Of a stretch of DNA of 64,000 nucleotides, positions 1 through 8,449 are shown one piece after another. The position numbers and the translations under genes are program-made. Position 1 is the first letter of the stretch, and every line of letters begins with the position of its first letter. Under the pieces are notes generated by a model. That model did no database searches. It worked only from the letters and a program-made list of their open reading frames with translations, and was not told where the DNA came from. Where the stretch lies: the NCBI RefSeq assembly GCF_900111095.1, contig NZ_FOGB01000008.1, forward strand, positions 1 to 64,000, given 5' to 3'. Source of the stretch: Amphritea atlantica (GTDB lineage: Bacteria > Pseudomonadota > Gammaproteobacteria > Pseudomonadales > Balneatricaceae).

Positions 1-191
1 CGGTTAAGAAGATCTTAAAGATTTATCTCTGTGTCCTCGGTGCCCTCTGTGGTGAACCGTTTTTTAAAGAAGCCTGGTCTGGAACGCGGTTATAGTTTTT
101 ACCACGGGCGTACTGAGATAAGCGGTTAAGAAGATCTTAAAGATTTATCTCTGTGTCCTCGGTGTACTCTGTGGTGAACCGTTTTCTTAAA
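1..191. repeat. Two direct copies of a dispersed repeat
   Basis: Two nearly identical ~69 bp units begin at 1 and 123 (period 122 bp). They differ at a few positions, for example tgccct against tgtact. Each carries the CTCTGTGTCCTCGG and CTCTGTGGTGAA words, which recur in inverse orientation at 43.45 kb, 45.98 kb and 60.3-60.9 kb. The first unit may continue beyond the window edge. The second unit overlaps the stop codon of the leftward AraC-type gene. Function unknown; this looks like a non-coding dispersed chromosomal repeat. Confidence 0.85.
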
Positions 192-1248
192 GGTGACGGT
201 TGCGGAAGGCGGTTGGGGTTTCTCCGGTCCAGCGCTTGAAAGCCCGGTTCAGATGGGCGGGGTCGGAGAAACCCAGCGAGTAGGCGATCTGGGTAATACT
301 CTGGCGGGAATACTGCAAATATTTACGCGCCAGCTCTTCACGGATCTGATCCCGCAGTGTCTGGATGGTGGTACCGGATTGGGTGAGTTTGTACTGCAGT
401 GTTCTGGGCACCATGTTCAGCTCGTTTGCCACCGCTTCCAGCGTCGTCAGTCCCAGCGGCATCAGATCGATCAGGGCGATACGCACCCGGCCACAAAGAT
501 CGGCCATCTGTAAGCGCTGCAGATAGTCCTCAACCAGTTTATCGTTCTGTTCAGCCAGCAGAGTATTGCCCGTTGGCAGCTCTTTATTCAGGGTGTCTGC
601 ACTCAGCACTAAGCGATTTTCAGACGCACCAAACGAGACAGGGCACTGGAAATAGCTTTCCCATAATGCCGGGTTAACCGGCGCCTCACGGGTGAAGCTA
701 ACCAATTGGGGGGCGAAACGCTGATCCGACATATCGCGGAACATTTTTACCACTGCGCCGAGAAAATAGTCGACCCCTTCAGCGGCAACCAGCGGCCGGT
801 TGTCAGACTGACGCACCTGCATGCAGAAGTGGAAGCTTAGGGGATCGGCTTTATCCAGCGAGAGGTTGCAGCCATCATTGAGTAATACTTCAAAGCGCAC
901 CATGCGCTTGAGTGCATCGAGCAGACTGTGACTGGCCCACAAAGAGAAGCCCAGGGCATGAAAGGTGGTGGGGCAGACATAGCGGGCAACCTGTAAGCCG
1001 ATATCCTCCTGGCCGGTTTCTGTTAACGCCAGCGCCCAGAGTGCACGGGTATGGTCAGCACTAAAGCGCACATCGGTATCACTCATCCGGGATATATCCA
1101 CGCCCGCCGCGCGCAGAAGCTCATCGCCATTATAGCCAAGAGAATCCAGGGCGCGACCAACGGCCACAGACCAGCCCCCCACGACAGTGGATGACTGTTT
1201 GTTGTTGATCTGCAGATGTTGATGTCGTTGGTCGTTGCTGTTATTCAT
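187..1248 (-). CDS. AraC family transcriptional regulator (Arabinose_bd/OruR type)
   Basis: A 353-residue protein. The first ~210 residues fit the arabinose-binding-like domain of the OruR/ArgR-type AraC subfamily (PF12625), including the stretch around FHALGFSLWAS. The last ~95 residues form a double helix-turn-helix ending ITQIAYSLGFSDPAHLNRAF, the classic second AraC helix. It is expected to be a cytoplasmic ligand-responsive DNA-binding protein. It lies 327 bp from, and divergent to, the IclR gene, and may act on that promoter or on the catabolic genes further right. Start is ATG at 1248. The ligand cannot be read from sequence. The stop codon lies inside a dispersed repeat unit. Confidence 0.9.
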   Translation of the reverse strand: MNNSNDQRHQHLQINNKQSSTVVGGWSVAVGRALDSLGYNGDELLRAAGVDISRMSDTDVRFSADHTRALWALALTETGQEDIGLQVARYVCPTTFHALGFSLWASHSLLDALKRMVRFEVLLNDGCNLSLDKADPLSFHFCMQVRQSDNRPLVAAEGVDYFLGAVVKMFRDMSDQRFAPQLVSFTREAPVNPALWESYFQCPVSFGASENRLVLSADTLNKELPTGNTLLAEQNDKLVEDYLQRLQMADLCGRVRIALIDLMPLGLTTLEAVANELNMVPRTLQYKLTQSGTTIQTLRDQIREELARKYLQYSRQSITQIAYSLGFSDPAHLNRAFKRWTGETPTAFRNRHL

Positions 1249-1575
1249 CAGATTACAAATAGCTCAAAGACGTAAATGGATAATAAGCCAGTCAATCCTA
1301 AGGATACCGTCTATCGCCCCGGTGCGGATAGCATTTCTCTCAGAGCGGTTATCAGACAGTCTGATTGTATGATCTACTACCGTGATGTCGCTCTATTTTC
1401 TGCACTGTATTATCAAAAAGAAGCTAAAATGGTGTTGTTTTATCTTTAGTTGCTGAAGTTATTCTTCTATTGTGAGAATATTGCGTTTATTGGGCCCTTC
1501 ATAGGGTAGATAGATTATTACAAAGCTGAGTGTGTTGTTTTACATTTGCAACGCACCATACTGAAAGGAGGCAAG
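1249..1575. other. Divergent intergenic region, AraC and IclR genes
   Basis: This stretch holds the promoters of two divergent regulator genes. It becomes AT-rich from about 1380. It contains the operator-like inverted repeat at 1462-1478 and the strong Shine-Dalgarno sequence AAAGGAGG (1564-1571) of the IclR gene. No further gene is seen. Confidence 0.7.
1462..1478. promoter_or_regulatory. Candidate IclR-regulon operator (autoregulatory copy)
   Basis: TTCTTC-TATTG-TGAGAA. The right half is identical to the palindromic site at 19340-19356; the left half matches at four of six positions. It lies about 100 bp upstream of the IclR start, where an autoregulatory site would be expected. This is the weakest copy of the set; assignment to the IclR protein is inference. 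Confidence 0.5.
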
Positions 1576-2349
1576 ATGACAAGCCTTAGCAAGATGCTGA
1601 ATGTATTGAATATGTTTGGCCCGGATTCGCTGCTGTTAGATGTGGATTCAATTGCCGATGGCATGGGGCTTTCACGGGCGACGGCCTATCGCTATGTAAA
1701 AGAGTTGTGCGAATCAGGGTTGCTGAGCCGGGTGGATGGGCAGTATACCCTGGGTCCCAGAATCATTGAGCTGGACTGGATGATGCGTCGCTATGATCCG
1801 TTGCTCTCAAATGGGCGAGAGATCATTTCTGAGCTGTGTAAGACCACCGGCCTTAATGTCTATATCAGTGTCTTTTACGACGGACATATCATTAATACCT
1901 ATATTAATTCTCCTGATACAGAGTATGGTTTTTCGTTTGGCCGGGGGCAGCCGTTGCCTTTATTTAAAGGGGCTCAGTCTAAAGTGCTGGTGTCCTATCA
2001 AAAGGGCCGCAAGCTGAAAAAGTTGTTTTATGAAGCGATAGAGAACAGCGCTGAGTATGACTTTACCTGGAAGAGTTTTTCCCAGGTAACCCGTTCAATT
2101 CGTCAGGATGGTTACTGCATTACCCATGATGAACTGAACTCCGGGCTGACCGGTATTGCCGCGCCGATTATCAAGCCGGGGACAGAGGATATTCTGGGCA
2201 GTATCGCAGCAGTAGGGGGAACATCCAGTTTTCAGTTACTCCGGCATGAAGCGGTGATTGAGCTGGTAAAAAGTGCGGCGAATCGCATTGCGGCCAGGAT
2301 TGTTTCGTCAGAGTCTGATAAAGAAACAGCTGCAGAAACGGTTTCTTAA
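1576..2349 (+). CDS. IclR family transcriptional regulator
   Basis: A 257-residue protein with the IclR layout. An N-terminal winged HTH (about residues 1-65, recognition helix in LSRATAYRYVKEL) precedes a C-terminal GAF-like effector domain (about 70-245) with the family stretch GLTGIAAPI. The ATG at 1576 is preferred over the upstream in-frame TTG at 1546, because AAGGAGG ends 4 bases before it. IclR proteins bind small carboxylic or aromatic metabolites and repress or activate catabolic operons. This gene sits next to such a cluster, and a shared inverted repeat precedes the cluster's transcription units, so it is the best candidate for the pathway regulator. That link is inference. Confidence 0.92.
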   Translation: MTSLSKMLNVLNMFGPDSLLLDVDSIADGMGLSRATAYRYVKELCESGLLSRVDGQYTLGPRIIELDWMMRRYDPLLSNGREIISELCKTTGLNVYISVFYDGHIINTYINSPDTEYGFSFGRGQPLPLFKGAQSKVLVSYQKGRKLKKLFYEAIENSAEYDFTWKSFSQVTRSIRQDGYCITHDELNSGLTGIAAPIIKPGTEDILGSIAAVGGTSSFQLLRHEAVIELVKSAANRIAARIVSSESDKETAAETVS

Positions 2350-2373
2350 AGGCTTTAATTAGCAGAAGAAAAA

Positions 2374-2399
2374 AGGCTAACCCGATATCGGGTTAGCCT
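2374..2399 (-). terminator. Intrinsic terminator of the porin-ALDH-aminotransferase unit
   Basis: A perfect 26 bp palindrome with arms AGGCTAACCCGAT and ATCGGGTTAGCCT. Read leftward it is followed by TTTTTTCTTC, so it terminates the leftward aminotransferase operon 60 bp after its stop. It may also stop the rightward IclR transcript, since it lies 25 bp after that stop. Confidence 0.85.
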
Positions 2400-2458
2400 G
2401 AAATTACTGGCGGGTTTGCCAGTAGGAGATCAACCGTTGCGTCGCGTTGGATATGCGT

Positions 2459-3808
2459 TTAGTTAACGCTACTGAAAGCAGTCTCCAGTGCCGCAGCCAT
2501 CTTATCGGCTTCCTCAATGGTCAGGGTCAGAGGAGGGGAAAGGATAATCTTCGTGCCCACCGGGCGCACCAGTACGCCGTTCTGTTTGGCCGCTTCAGCG
2601 ATGCGGTTAGCATAGCCATCCATCGGATTGACCGGCTCACGGGTTGCTTTATCAACCACCAGATCAAGCGCCAGCATCAAACCTTTCCCACGCACTTCAC
2701 CCAGATGCGCAAACTTTTCAACCAATGGTAGTAAGGCCTCTTTCAGATGCGCACCGACTTTTTTCGCATTACCCGGCAGATCCTCTTTCTCGACAATATC
2801 GAGCACGGCCAGTGCTGCCGCACAGGCGGTCGGGTGGCCGGAATAGGTGTAGCCATGCATGATCATGCCGCTGAAGTCCTGGCTGTTTTCGATAGCATCG
2901 GTAATCCGCTTATTGAAAACAGTTGCCCCCAATGGGATATAACCGGCAGAGATCCCTTTTGCCAGACAGAGAATATCAGGCACCACACCCCATCCCCGTG
3001 ACCCCAGCATGCAGCCGGAGCGACCGAAACCGGTGACCACTTCATCGGCGATCAGCAGAATGTTGTACTTGTTCAGCAGCTCGCGTACGGCTGGCCAATA
3101 GCTATCGGGCGGCACTATAACACCGCCAGCGCCCTGAACCGGCTCGGCAATAAACGCAGCAAAACTATCGGGACCATGAAACTGGATCTGCTCTTCCAGC
3201 TGGCGGATACAGTGTTTAGTCAGCTGTTCAGGGTCTTCACAATCCCAGGGGTTGCGATACAACCAGGGGGTATCCACCTGCACGCAACCCGCCAGCAGCG
3301 GGCCGTGGTTCATATGGTAGACATTATTACCGCCAACTGAGGTACCGCCCATGTGCACACCGTGGTACGCATTACGCAGGGAGATAAACTTGGTGCGCTT
3401 CGGCTCACCCGCCGCAATCCAGTATTGACGGGATAGTTTCAGAGCCGTCTCAACCGCATCGGAACCACCGCTGCTGAACAGCACCCGGGACATATCCTCT
3501 GGCTGAAACATCTCGATCAGTTTATCAGCAAGATCGTATACCCGGGGGTGAGCGATACCATCGAACATCTGGTAATACGCCAGCTCGTCCATCTGCTTGT
3601 TAATGGCGGCTTTGACTTCGACACGATTGTGGCCAATATTGACGTTCCACAGGCCGCCAACGCCATCCAGCAGTCGATTGTTATCAACATCTGTGACGTA
3701 GTTGCCATCGGAAGAGGTAATAATCAGAGTGTCTCCATTATTACCGGGTGTGGGCGGCCCCATTGGGTGCCAGAAACGCTTCTGAGCGGTTTTATATTTT
3801 TCAAACAT
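2459..3808 (-). CDS. Class III PLP-dependent aminotransferase
   Basis: About 449 residues, typical for class III omega-amino acid:pyruvate or diamine aminotransferases. Visible signatures are SSGGSDAVETALK in the cofactor-phosphate region, NAYHG, the PLP-contacting aspartate in LLIADEVVTGFGRSG (about residue 255), and the Schiff-base lysine in LCLAKGISAGY (about 284). It should move an amino group from an amine or amino acid to pyruvate or a keto acid, giving an aldehyde or semialdehyde. The aldehyde dehydrogenase gene immediately upstream could oxidise that product. The ATG at 3808 is chosen over a TTG two codons upstream because AGCAGG is better placed for it. Substrate unassigned. Confidence 0.9.
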   Translation of the reverse strand: MFEKYKTAQKRFWHPMGPPTPGNNGDTLIITSSDGNYVTDVDNNRLLDGVGGLWNVNIGHNRVEVKAAINKQMDELAYYQMFDGIAHPRVYDLADKLIEMFQPEDMSRVLFSSGGSDAVETALKLSRQYWIAAGEPKRTKFISLRNAYHGVHMGGTSVGGNNVYHMNHGPLLAGCVQVDTPWLYRNPWDCEDPEQLTKHCIRQLEEQIQFHGPDSFAAFIAEPVQGAGGVIVPPDSYWPAVRELLNKYNILLIADEVVTGFGRSGCMLGSRGWGVVPDILCLAKGISAGYIPLGATVFNKRITDAIENSQDFSGMIMHGYTYSGHPTACAAALAVLDIVEKEDLPGNAKKVGAHLKEALLPLVEKFAHLGEVRGKGLMLALDLVVDKATREPVNPMDGYANRIAEAAKQNGVLVRPVGTKIILSPPLTLTIEEADKMAAALETAFSSVN

Positions 3809-3824
3809 TGCCAATACCTGCTAA

Positions 3825-5234
3825 TTATTTCTTAATGTGCACGACTTGCATCGCTGTATATTCGAGTAAACCTTCCAGACCAAACTCGACCCCAAAGCCT
3901 GACATCTTGCAGCCGCCGAAAGGCACATTGGGCTGAATCTCCGCATGGGTGTTAACAAAGGTGGTGCCACACTCAAGGCGGGAAGCGATGGTGGTTGCCT
4001 CGTTGGTATCCGGCCCCCAGACCGAACCATCAAGTCCCATATCAATACCGTTGGCCATCTCGATGGCATTTTCAACGTCGGCGTACTTAATCACCGGCAG
4101 TACCGGGCCGAACTGCTCTTCCTGCACCAGAGGCGCTTCATTTGAGATGTCGGCGACAATGGTTGGCGGATAGAAATAGCCGACCTGATCCAGTGGCGCT
4201 CCCCCGCAAAGAATGCGTGCGCCCCGGGTTTTAGCGTCTTCGACTAACCCGGTAACCAGATCCAGCTGATCCTTGTTTTGCACCGGGCCGAAGTTCACAC
4301 CTTCGTCCATACCGTTGCCGACGACCTGCTGTTTAGCAATATCAGCCAGGGCAGCACTCATCTCTTCATAAAGTGACTCATGAACGTAGAGACGCTTCAG
4401 CGCGCCACAGGTCTGCCCCATATTGAGGAATGCCGCGCCAAAGATGGCGGGTGCAACGTTGCTAACATCGGTGCCCGGAAGAACGATAGCGGCATCGTTG
4501 CCACCCAGTTCCAGCGTCAGACGTTTGAGGTTATCTGCGGCATTACGCATTACCGATTGTCCGGTTGGTGTGGAGCCGGTGAAGACAATCTTATTAATAC
4601 CCGGGTGAGCGGTGATACCGCTGCCGATACCCCGTTCTCCGGTAATGATATTGATAACACCGGCAGGCAGGTGGTTGTTGATGATTTCGACCAGCTTAAT
4701 GGTGCTCAGCGGGGTCAGTCCGGAGGGCTTGCTGATCACCGTGTTCCCGGTGCGCAGGGCAGGCATGATATGCCAGATGGCGATCATGAAGGGCCAGTTC
4801 CATGGCGTAATTGAGGCCACCACACCCAGCGGTTTACGGTGACCCTCTATCAGTTTATCTTCTGTATCTTCAAAGACTTCAACGGGAATCTCCGTTTCAG
4901 CCGTGTAGCGGGTCCAGGCGATACCGCCCTCGACTTCACCAATCGCCAGACCAAACGGTTTTCCCTGTTCAGCAACGATCAGTGCTGCCAGTTCATCACG
5001 GTTTGCGGCAATCTCGTCAGCAATACGGTGCAGAATCGCTTTACGCTCTTCATGGGAGACATGCTGCCAGCTCTTGAAAGCGCGTTGCGCTGCCTGTACA
5101 GCCAGGTCTAACTGCTCTGTGGTGCCGTTGGCACAGGTCGCCACCGTTTCCAGTGTCGCCGGGTTGATCACTTTGAACGGTTCGCAGGCACCTTCAACCC
5201 ACTGACCATCGATAAGTAATTTGTAGTTGTTCAT
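3825..5234 (-). CDS. NAD(P)-dependent aldehyde dehydrogenase
   Basis: A 469-residue member of the ALDH superfamily. The general-base glutamate lies in LTLELGGND (about E242) and the nucleophilic cysteine in NMGQTCGALKR (about C276). The NAD-binding FTGSTPTG motif lies near 219, and TPWNWP near 143. It oxidises an aldehyde to a carboxylic acid in the cytoplasm. It lies between the porin and aminotransferase genes, only 10-16 bp from the latter, so the pair probably forms a transamination-oxidation module. The GQTCGALKR environment differs from the GabD-like paralogue at 15541. Substrate unknown. Confidence 0.92.
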   Translation of the reverse strand: MNNYKLLIDGQWVEGACEPFKVINPATLETVATCANGTTEQLDLAVQAAQRAFKSWQHVSHEERKAILHRIADEIAANRDELAALIVAEQGKPFGLAIGEVEGGIAWTRYTAETEIPVEVFEDTEDKLIEGHRKPLGVVASITPWNWPFMIAIWHIMPALRTGNTVISKPSGLTPLSTIKLVEIINNHLPAGVINIITGERGIGSGITAHPGINKIVFTGSTPTGQSVMRNAADNLKRLTLELGGNDAAIVLPGTDVSNVAPAIFGAAFLNMGQTCGALKRLYVHESLYEEMSAALADIAKQQVVGNGMDEGVNFGPVQNKDQLDLVTGLVEDAKTRGARILCGGAPLDQVGYFYPPTIVADISNEAPLVQEEQFGPVLPVIKYADVENAIEMANGIDMGLDGSVWGPDTNEATTIASRLECGTTFVNTHAEIQPNVPFGGCKMSGFGVEFGLEGLLEYTAMQVVHIKK

Positions 5235-5252
5235 CTACTTCCACCTGCTTGT

Positions 5253-5280
5253 AAAAAGGGCCGGGACGTTAATCCCGGCC
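5253..5280 (-). terminator. Hairpin terminator or attenuator after the porin gene
   Basis: Arms GGCCGGGA and TCCCGGCC enclose a 6-base loop. On the leftward strand the stem is followed by CTTTTT. It lies between the porin stop and the aldehyde dehydrogenase start, so it probably lets the porin be made in excess over the downstream enzymes. Confidence 0.75.
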
Positions 5281-5308
5281 AGGGTTGCATTTTCTGATGA
5301 AGGGGGTA

Positions 5309-6640
5309 TCAGAAAGGTACAATCGCGATAACCTGCATGTAAGTATTGGTGTTGTCGTTACCCTGAGAGCTGTTGGCGTTATCCGGAGTATAGAAGCCCA
5401 GAACCGGGCTGATAATCAGATGATCAGCGGCGACCCATTCCGCCCAGATATTCAGCTCGTTACCTGAGACATCAAAGTTCTGGTTCGCAACATCAACACC
5501 ATTTTTATCTTCAAAATCAAAGTAGCCCGCACCCACTGTCAACATCTCCGTTGGATGAGCGGTGACACCCAGATAGTTGATATCGGTACCGGTGGCAAAC
5601 GGGCCAGCATAGTTTGCTGCCACTTCACCCTGAAACCAGGTACCGTAACCACGGTTGAAACCAAAGAACAGCGGGTCATAGCCCTCATCATAACGGGTGA
5701 AACGGTAGTTAACACTTGGGGCCCATGGCGCATCAGCAAATGTCCAGCCCGCTTCTACATACCAGGCATTGGCGTCCATTGAGTTATCGCCTTGAGTCTG
5801 ATCAACATATTCTGTTGACAGGAACAGGTTTTCGACACCGGCATTACCCTGATAACGAACGCTGACTGTTTTCTGGCCATCACGTTTGTCATGACCGAAG
5901 AAGGCAGCCTGATCTGCGTCTACGCCCAGGCCTTTGAGATACATTGCACCGAAGGTGCCTTTTTCCGTTACGTATTCAACGTTAGCTCCTGCCAGTTCAG
6001 TGCTGGCCTGAGCCTGGTTGTCTGATTCGACCCAAAAGATATCTGAACGCAGACCGGTATCACCGCCGATCCGAACCATCACGGTTTTATCAAACGCTTT
6101 GCGCGGTGCCAGCCAGTATGCACCACCCCGGTCAGGCTCTACATCAAATGGTGTTCCGGCAATGACAGGGTCCAGGCCTTTACCCATGTTCAGGGCATCA
6201 CCATTCATAATAAAGCCGTCACCGATAGTGATATTCTGGCGACCCACAGAAATTTCAAACATCCCGGTACGCAGTCCGGCAAACAGATCTTCAATCTCTG
6301 TTTTGCTTTCGTCGCCTGTGGTTACGCCACTGGCATCACCATCACCCCAGGTACCGGATGTCACGGCATTCACTGAACCGAACAGCGTTGCGCCATTATT
6401 AAGGTCATGGGAACCACTGAAACCATACTTAATATAGCCTTCCTGCCAGGTAGGATTTGACTCTGAATTGCCGTATGTCTCATCACTGCTGAAGGTGCCA
6501 ATAGTTGCTTCAACATCCAGGTTCAGCTCAGAACCGTTTTCACTATAAAGAGGGTAAGCCTGGCTGGTGGCCGATGCGCTGGCAAGGGCAATGCTTGCGG
6601 CAAGCAGGGAAACTTTCTTGGCGTTGCTGGTAAGGTTCAT
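5309..6640 (-). CDS. Outer-membrane porin (16/18-stranded beta-barrel type)
   Basis: A 443-residue protein with a signal peptide (basic MNLTSNAKK, hydrophobic LLAASIALASA, likely cleavage after SQA at about 29). The body is rich in aromatic-flanked alternating strands and ends ...VIAIVPF, with the C-terminal phenylalanine used for outer-membrane barrel assembly. It probably admits the substrate of the adjacent catabolic and uptake genes, as OprD- or alginate-export-like porins do. First gene of the leftward unit. The promoter region shared with the TPP enzyme carries two candidate operators. Exact porin family is uncertain without a profile search. Confidence 0.82.
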   Translation of the reverse strand: MNLTSNAKKVSLLAASIALASASATSQAYPLYSENGSELNLDVEATIGTFSSDETYGNSESNPTWQEGYIKYGFSGSHDLNNGATLFGSVNAVTSGTWGDGDASGVTTGDESKTEIEDLFAGLRTGMFEISVGRQNITIGDGFIMNGDALNMGKGLDPVIAGTPFDVEPDRGGAYWLAPRKAFDKTVMVRIGGDTGLRSDIFWVESDNQAQASTELAGANVEYVTEKGTFGAMYLKGLGVDADQAAFFGHDKRDGQKTVSVRYQGNAGVENLFLSTEYVDQTQGDNSMDANAWYVEAGWTFADAPWAPSVNYRFTRYDEGYDPLFFGFNRGYGTWFQGEVAANYAGPFATGTDINYLGVTAHPTEMLTVGAGYFDFEDKNGVDVANQNFDVSGNELNIWAEWVAADHLIISPVLGFYTPDNANSSQGNDNTNTYMQVIAIVPF

Positions 6641-6735
6641 CAGACCGTTACTCCTTCCTGTATTTTTCGTTTTTATTACATTATTTGTAACTCTGCATAT
6701 AAAAATACGTTAATATTGCAAATAATCAAGCATAA

Positions 6736-6752
6736 TTCTCATATTGCGATAA
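6736..6752. promoter_or_regulatory. Candidate IclR-regulon operator, porin side
   Basis: TTCTCA-TATTG-CGATAA. The left half is identical to the consensus; the right half matches at four of six. It lies about 100 bp upstream of the porin start in a very AT-rich divergent promoter region. An isolated right half-site (TGAGAT) lies at 6826-6831. Confidence 0.5.
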
Positions 6753-6858
6753 TATTGCTTATATATTTATATTTATTTGCGTTCGAGCGGTGTCTTTTTA
6801 GTTAATTTAAGAAAAATGTTGAATATGAGATTATTATTATGTAGATTTGGTTATCAAA

Positions 6859-6875
6859 GTCTCATAATATGAGAT
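6859..6875. promoter_or_regulatory. Candidate IclR-regulon operator, TPP-enzyme side
   Basis: GTCTCA-TAATA-TGAGAT, with perfect inner TCTCA/TGAGA arms around a 5-base AT spacer. It lies 23 bp upstream of the TPP-enzyme start, a position suited to blocking or controlling transcription. It has the same spacing and core as the sites at 19340 and 27781. Confidence 0.65.
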
Positions 6876-6897
6876 AGATAATGTTTGGAGTTGATCT

Positions 6898-8439
6898 ATG
6901 AATGGTGCGGAACTGCTAATAAAGGCAGCTGTTGAGGCTGATATTGAGTATTGCTTTGCAAACCCGGGTACCACTGAGATGCCACTGGTTGCAGCAATGG
7001 AGAGTGAGCCTCGCTTCCGGCCAGTGCTCACGATGTTTGAGGGCGTATGTACGGGCGCCGCTGATGGCTATGGCCGTGTTACCGGGCGTCCGGCGATGAC
7101 GCTGACACATCTGGGGCCAGGTTTCGCTAACGGTATTGCCAATCTGCATAACGCCCGCCGGGCGAATACCCCGATTGTCAACGTTGTCGGCGATCATGCC
7201 TCATGGCATGTGAATTATGATCCACCGCTGGCAAGCGATATTCACTCTCTGGCCAATCCTGTATCGAAGTGGGTTCGCACCTCTAAAACGGCTGAAAGTG
7301 TGGCCGCGGATTTTGTTGATGCCGTTAATGCTGCCTGGCAGCCATTCGGTGCCATTTCTACCCTGGTGCTGCCGATGGATCTGCAGGCAAAGCCGATTGA
7401 GAATCCGCTGGCTGCAGGTCATGTAAACGCCCCCGTGCGCCGTTTTTTCAGCGATGGCGTTGATGCGGTTGCGAAGAAGATTAAAGCCGGTAAGCGGCTG
7501 GTGTTCATCGTCGGTGATAACGGCGTCACCGAAGCGGGCCTCAGAGCCGCTGGCCGTCTGGCACAGCTGCCCAACGTTAAGATGTTCGCTGAAACCTTCC
7601 CGCGTATCAGTCATCGCGGCGGTGGCCTGCCGGATCTAGATCGTCTGCCATATTTCCCGGAAGTGGCTATTAAAGAGCTGGATCAGTATGACGAAGTGGT
7701 ATGCGCCGGAGTGCCTGAACCGATCTCTTACTTTGGTTATGAAGGTTTGCCCTCCCGTCTGGCGGAACAGGACCGGCTGGTGGTGCTGGCTGAGGTGGGT
7801 CATGACGTGGTCGGTGCCATGGAAGCGCTGGCGGATGCGGTTTCAGCGCCCGCTTTTGTTGAACTTCAGGGTGAACTGGTCATGCCGGATGCGGATGCAG
7901 AACTAACACCGCAGTCCATTGGTCAGGTGGTTTCTGCCGGTCTGCCCCATGACTGTATCGTCTCTGTTGAGGGTGGCACCTGTGGTTATCCCTTTTTTAC
8001 CGCGTCAGCCCATGCGGTTAAACACCGGGTGATTACTAATACCGGGGGCGCTATCGGTCAGGGTATTCCTGCGGGCTTTGGTGCTGCCCTGGCCGAGCGG
8101 GGTAACACCGTTATCTGTCTGCAGTCCGATGGCAGTGCTCAATACACTATCCAGACGCTGTGGAGTATCGCCCGGGAAAATCTGCCGGTGGTTATTCTGA
8201 TTGCGGCTAACCATCGCTACGGCATTCTGCAAAACGAATTGCGGCGTTACGGTGTCACTGAGTTTGGCCCCCAGTCGCTGTCGCTGACTGAGCTGGATAA
8301 GCCAAAAGTGGACTGGCAGTCACTGGCGAAAGCCTATGGTGTTGACTCGACGGCAGTGAAAACCAATGCGGAACTGGCGCGGGCCATGAAGACTGGAACG
8401 GGTTCGAAGGCCCCGTTCCTCATTGAGATGTGTCTGTAA
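6898..8439 (+). CDS. TPP-dependent acetolactate synthase/benzoylformate decarboxylase-like enzyme
   Basis: A 513-residue thiamine-diphosphate enzyme with the three-domain layout of the pyruvate oxidase/decarboxylase family. The N-terminal pyrimidine-binding domain has the cofactor-activating glutamate in TMFEGVCTGAADGYGR (about residue 48). A central domain follows. The C-terminal diphosphate-binding domain carries SDGSAQYTIQ with the later asparagine in ANHRYG, a mild variant of the usual GDG...NN motif. Likely reaction: decarboxylation or ligation of a 2-keto acid, producing an aldehyde for the next gene, an aldehyde dehydrogenase. GGAG lies 7 bases before the ATG. First gene of the rightward catabolic run; substrate unknown. 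Confidence 0.9.
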   Translation: MNGAELLIKAAVEADIEYCFANPGTTEMPLVAAMESEPRFRPVLTMFEGVCTGAADGYGRVTGRPAMTLTHLGPGFANGIANLHNARRANTPIVNVVGDHASWHVNYDPPLASDIHSLANPVSKWVRTSKTAESVAADFVDAVNAAWQPFGAISTLVLPMDLQAKPIENPLAAGHVNAPVRRFFSDGVDAVAKKIKAGKRLVFIVGDNGVTEAGLRAAGRLAQLPNVKMFAETFPRISHRGGGLPDLDRLPYFPEVAIKELDQYDEVVCAGVPEPISYFGYEGLPSRLAEQDRLVVLAEVGHDVVGAMEALADAVSAPAFVELQGELVMPDADAELTPQSIGQVVSAGLPHDCIVSVEGGTCGYPFFTASAHAVKHRVITNTGGAIGQGIPAGFGAALAERGNTVICLQSDGSAQYTIQTLWSIARENLPVVILIAANHRYGILQNELRRYGVTEFGPQSLSLTELDKPKVDWQSLAKAYGVDSTAVKTNAELARAMKTGTGSKAPFLIEMCL

Positions 8440-8449
8440 GGAGAGAGTT

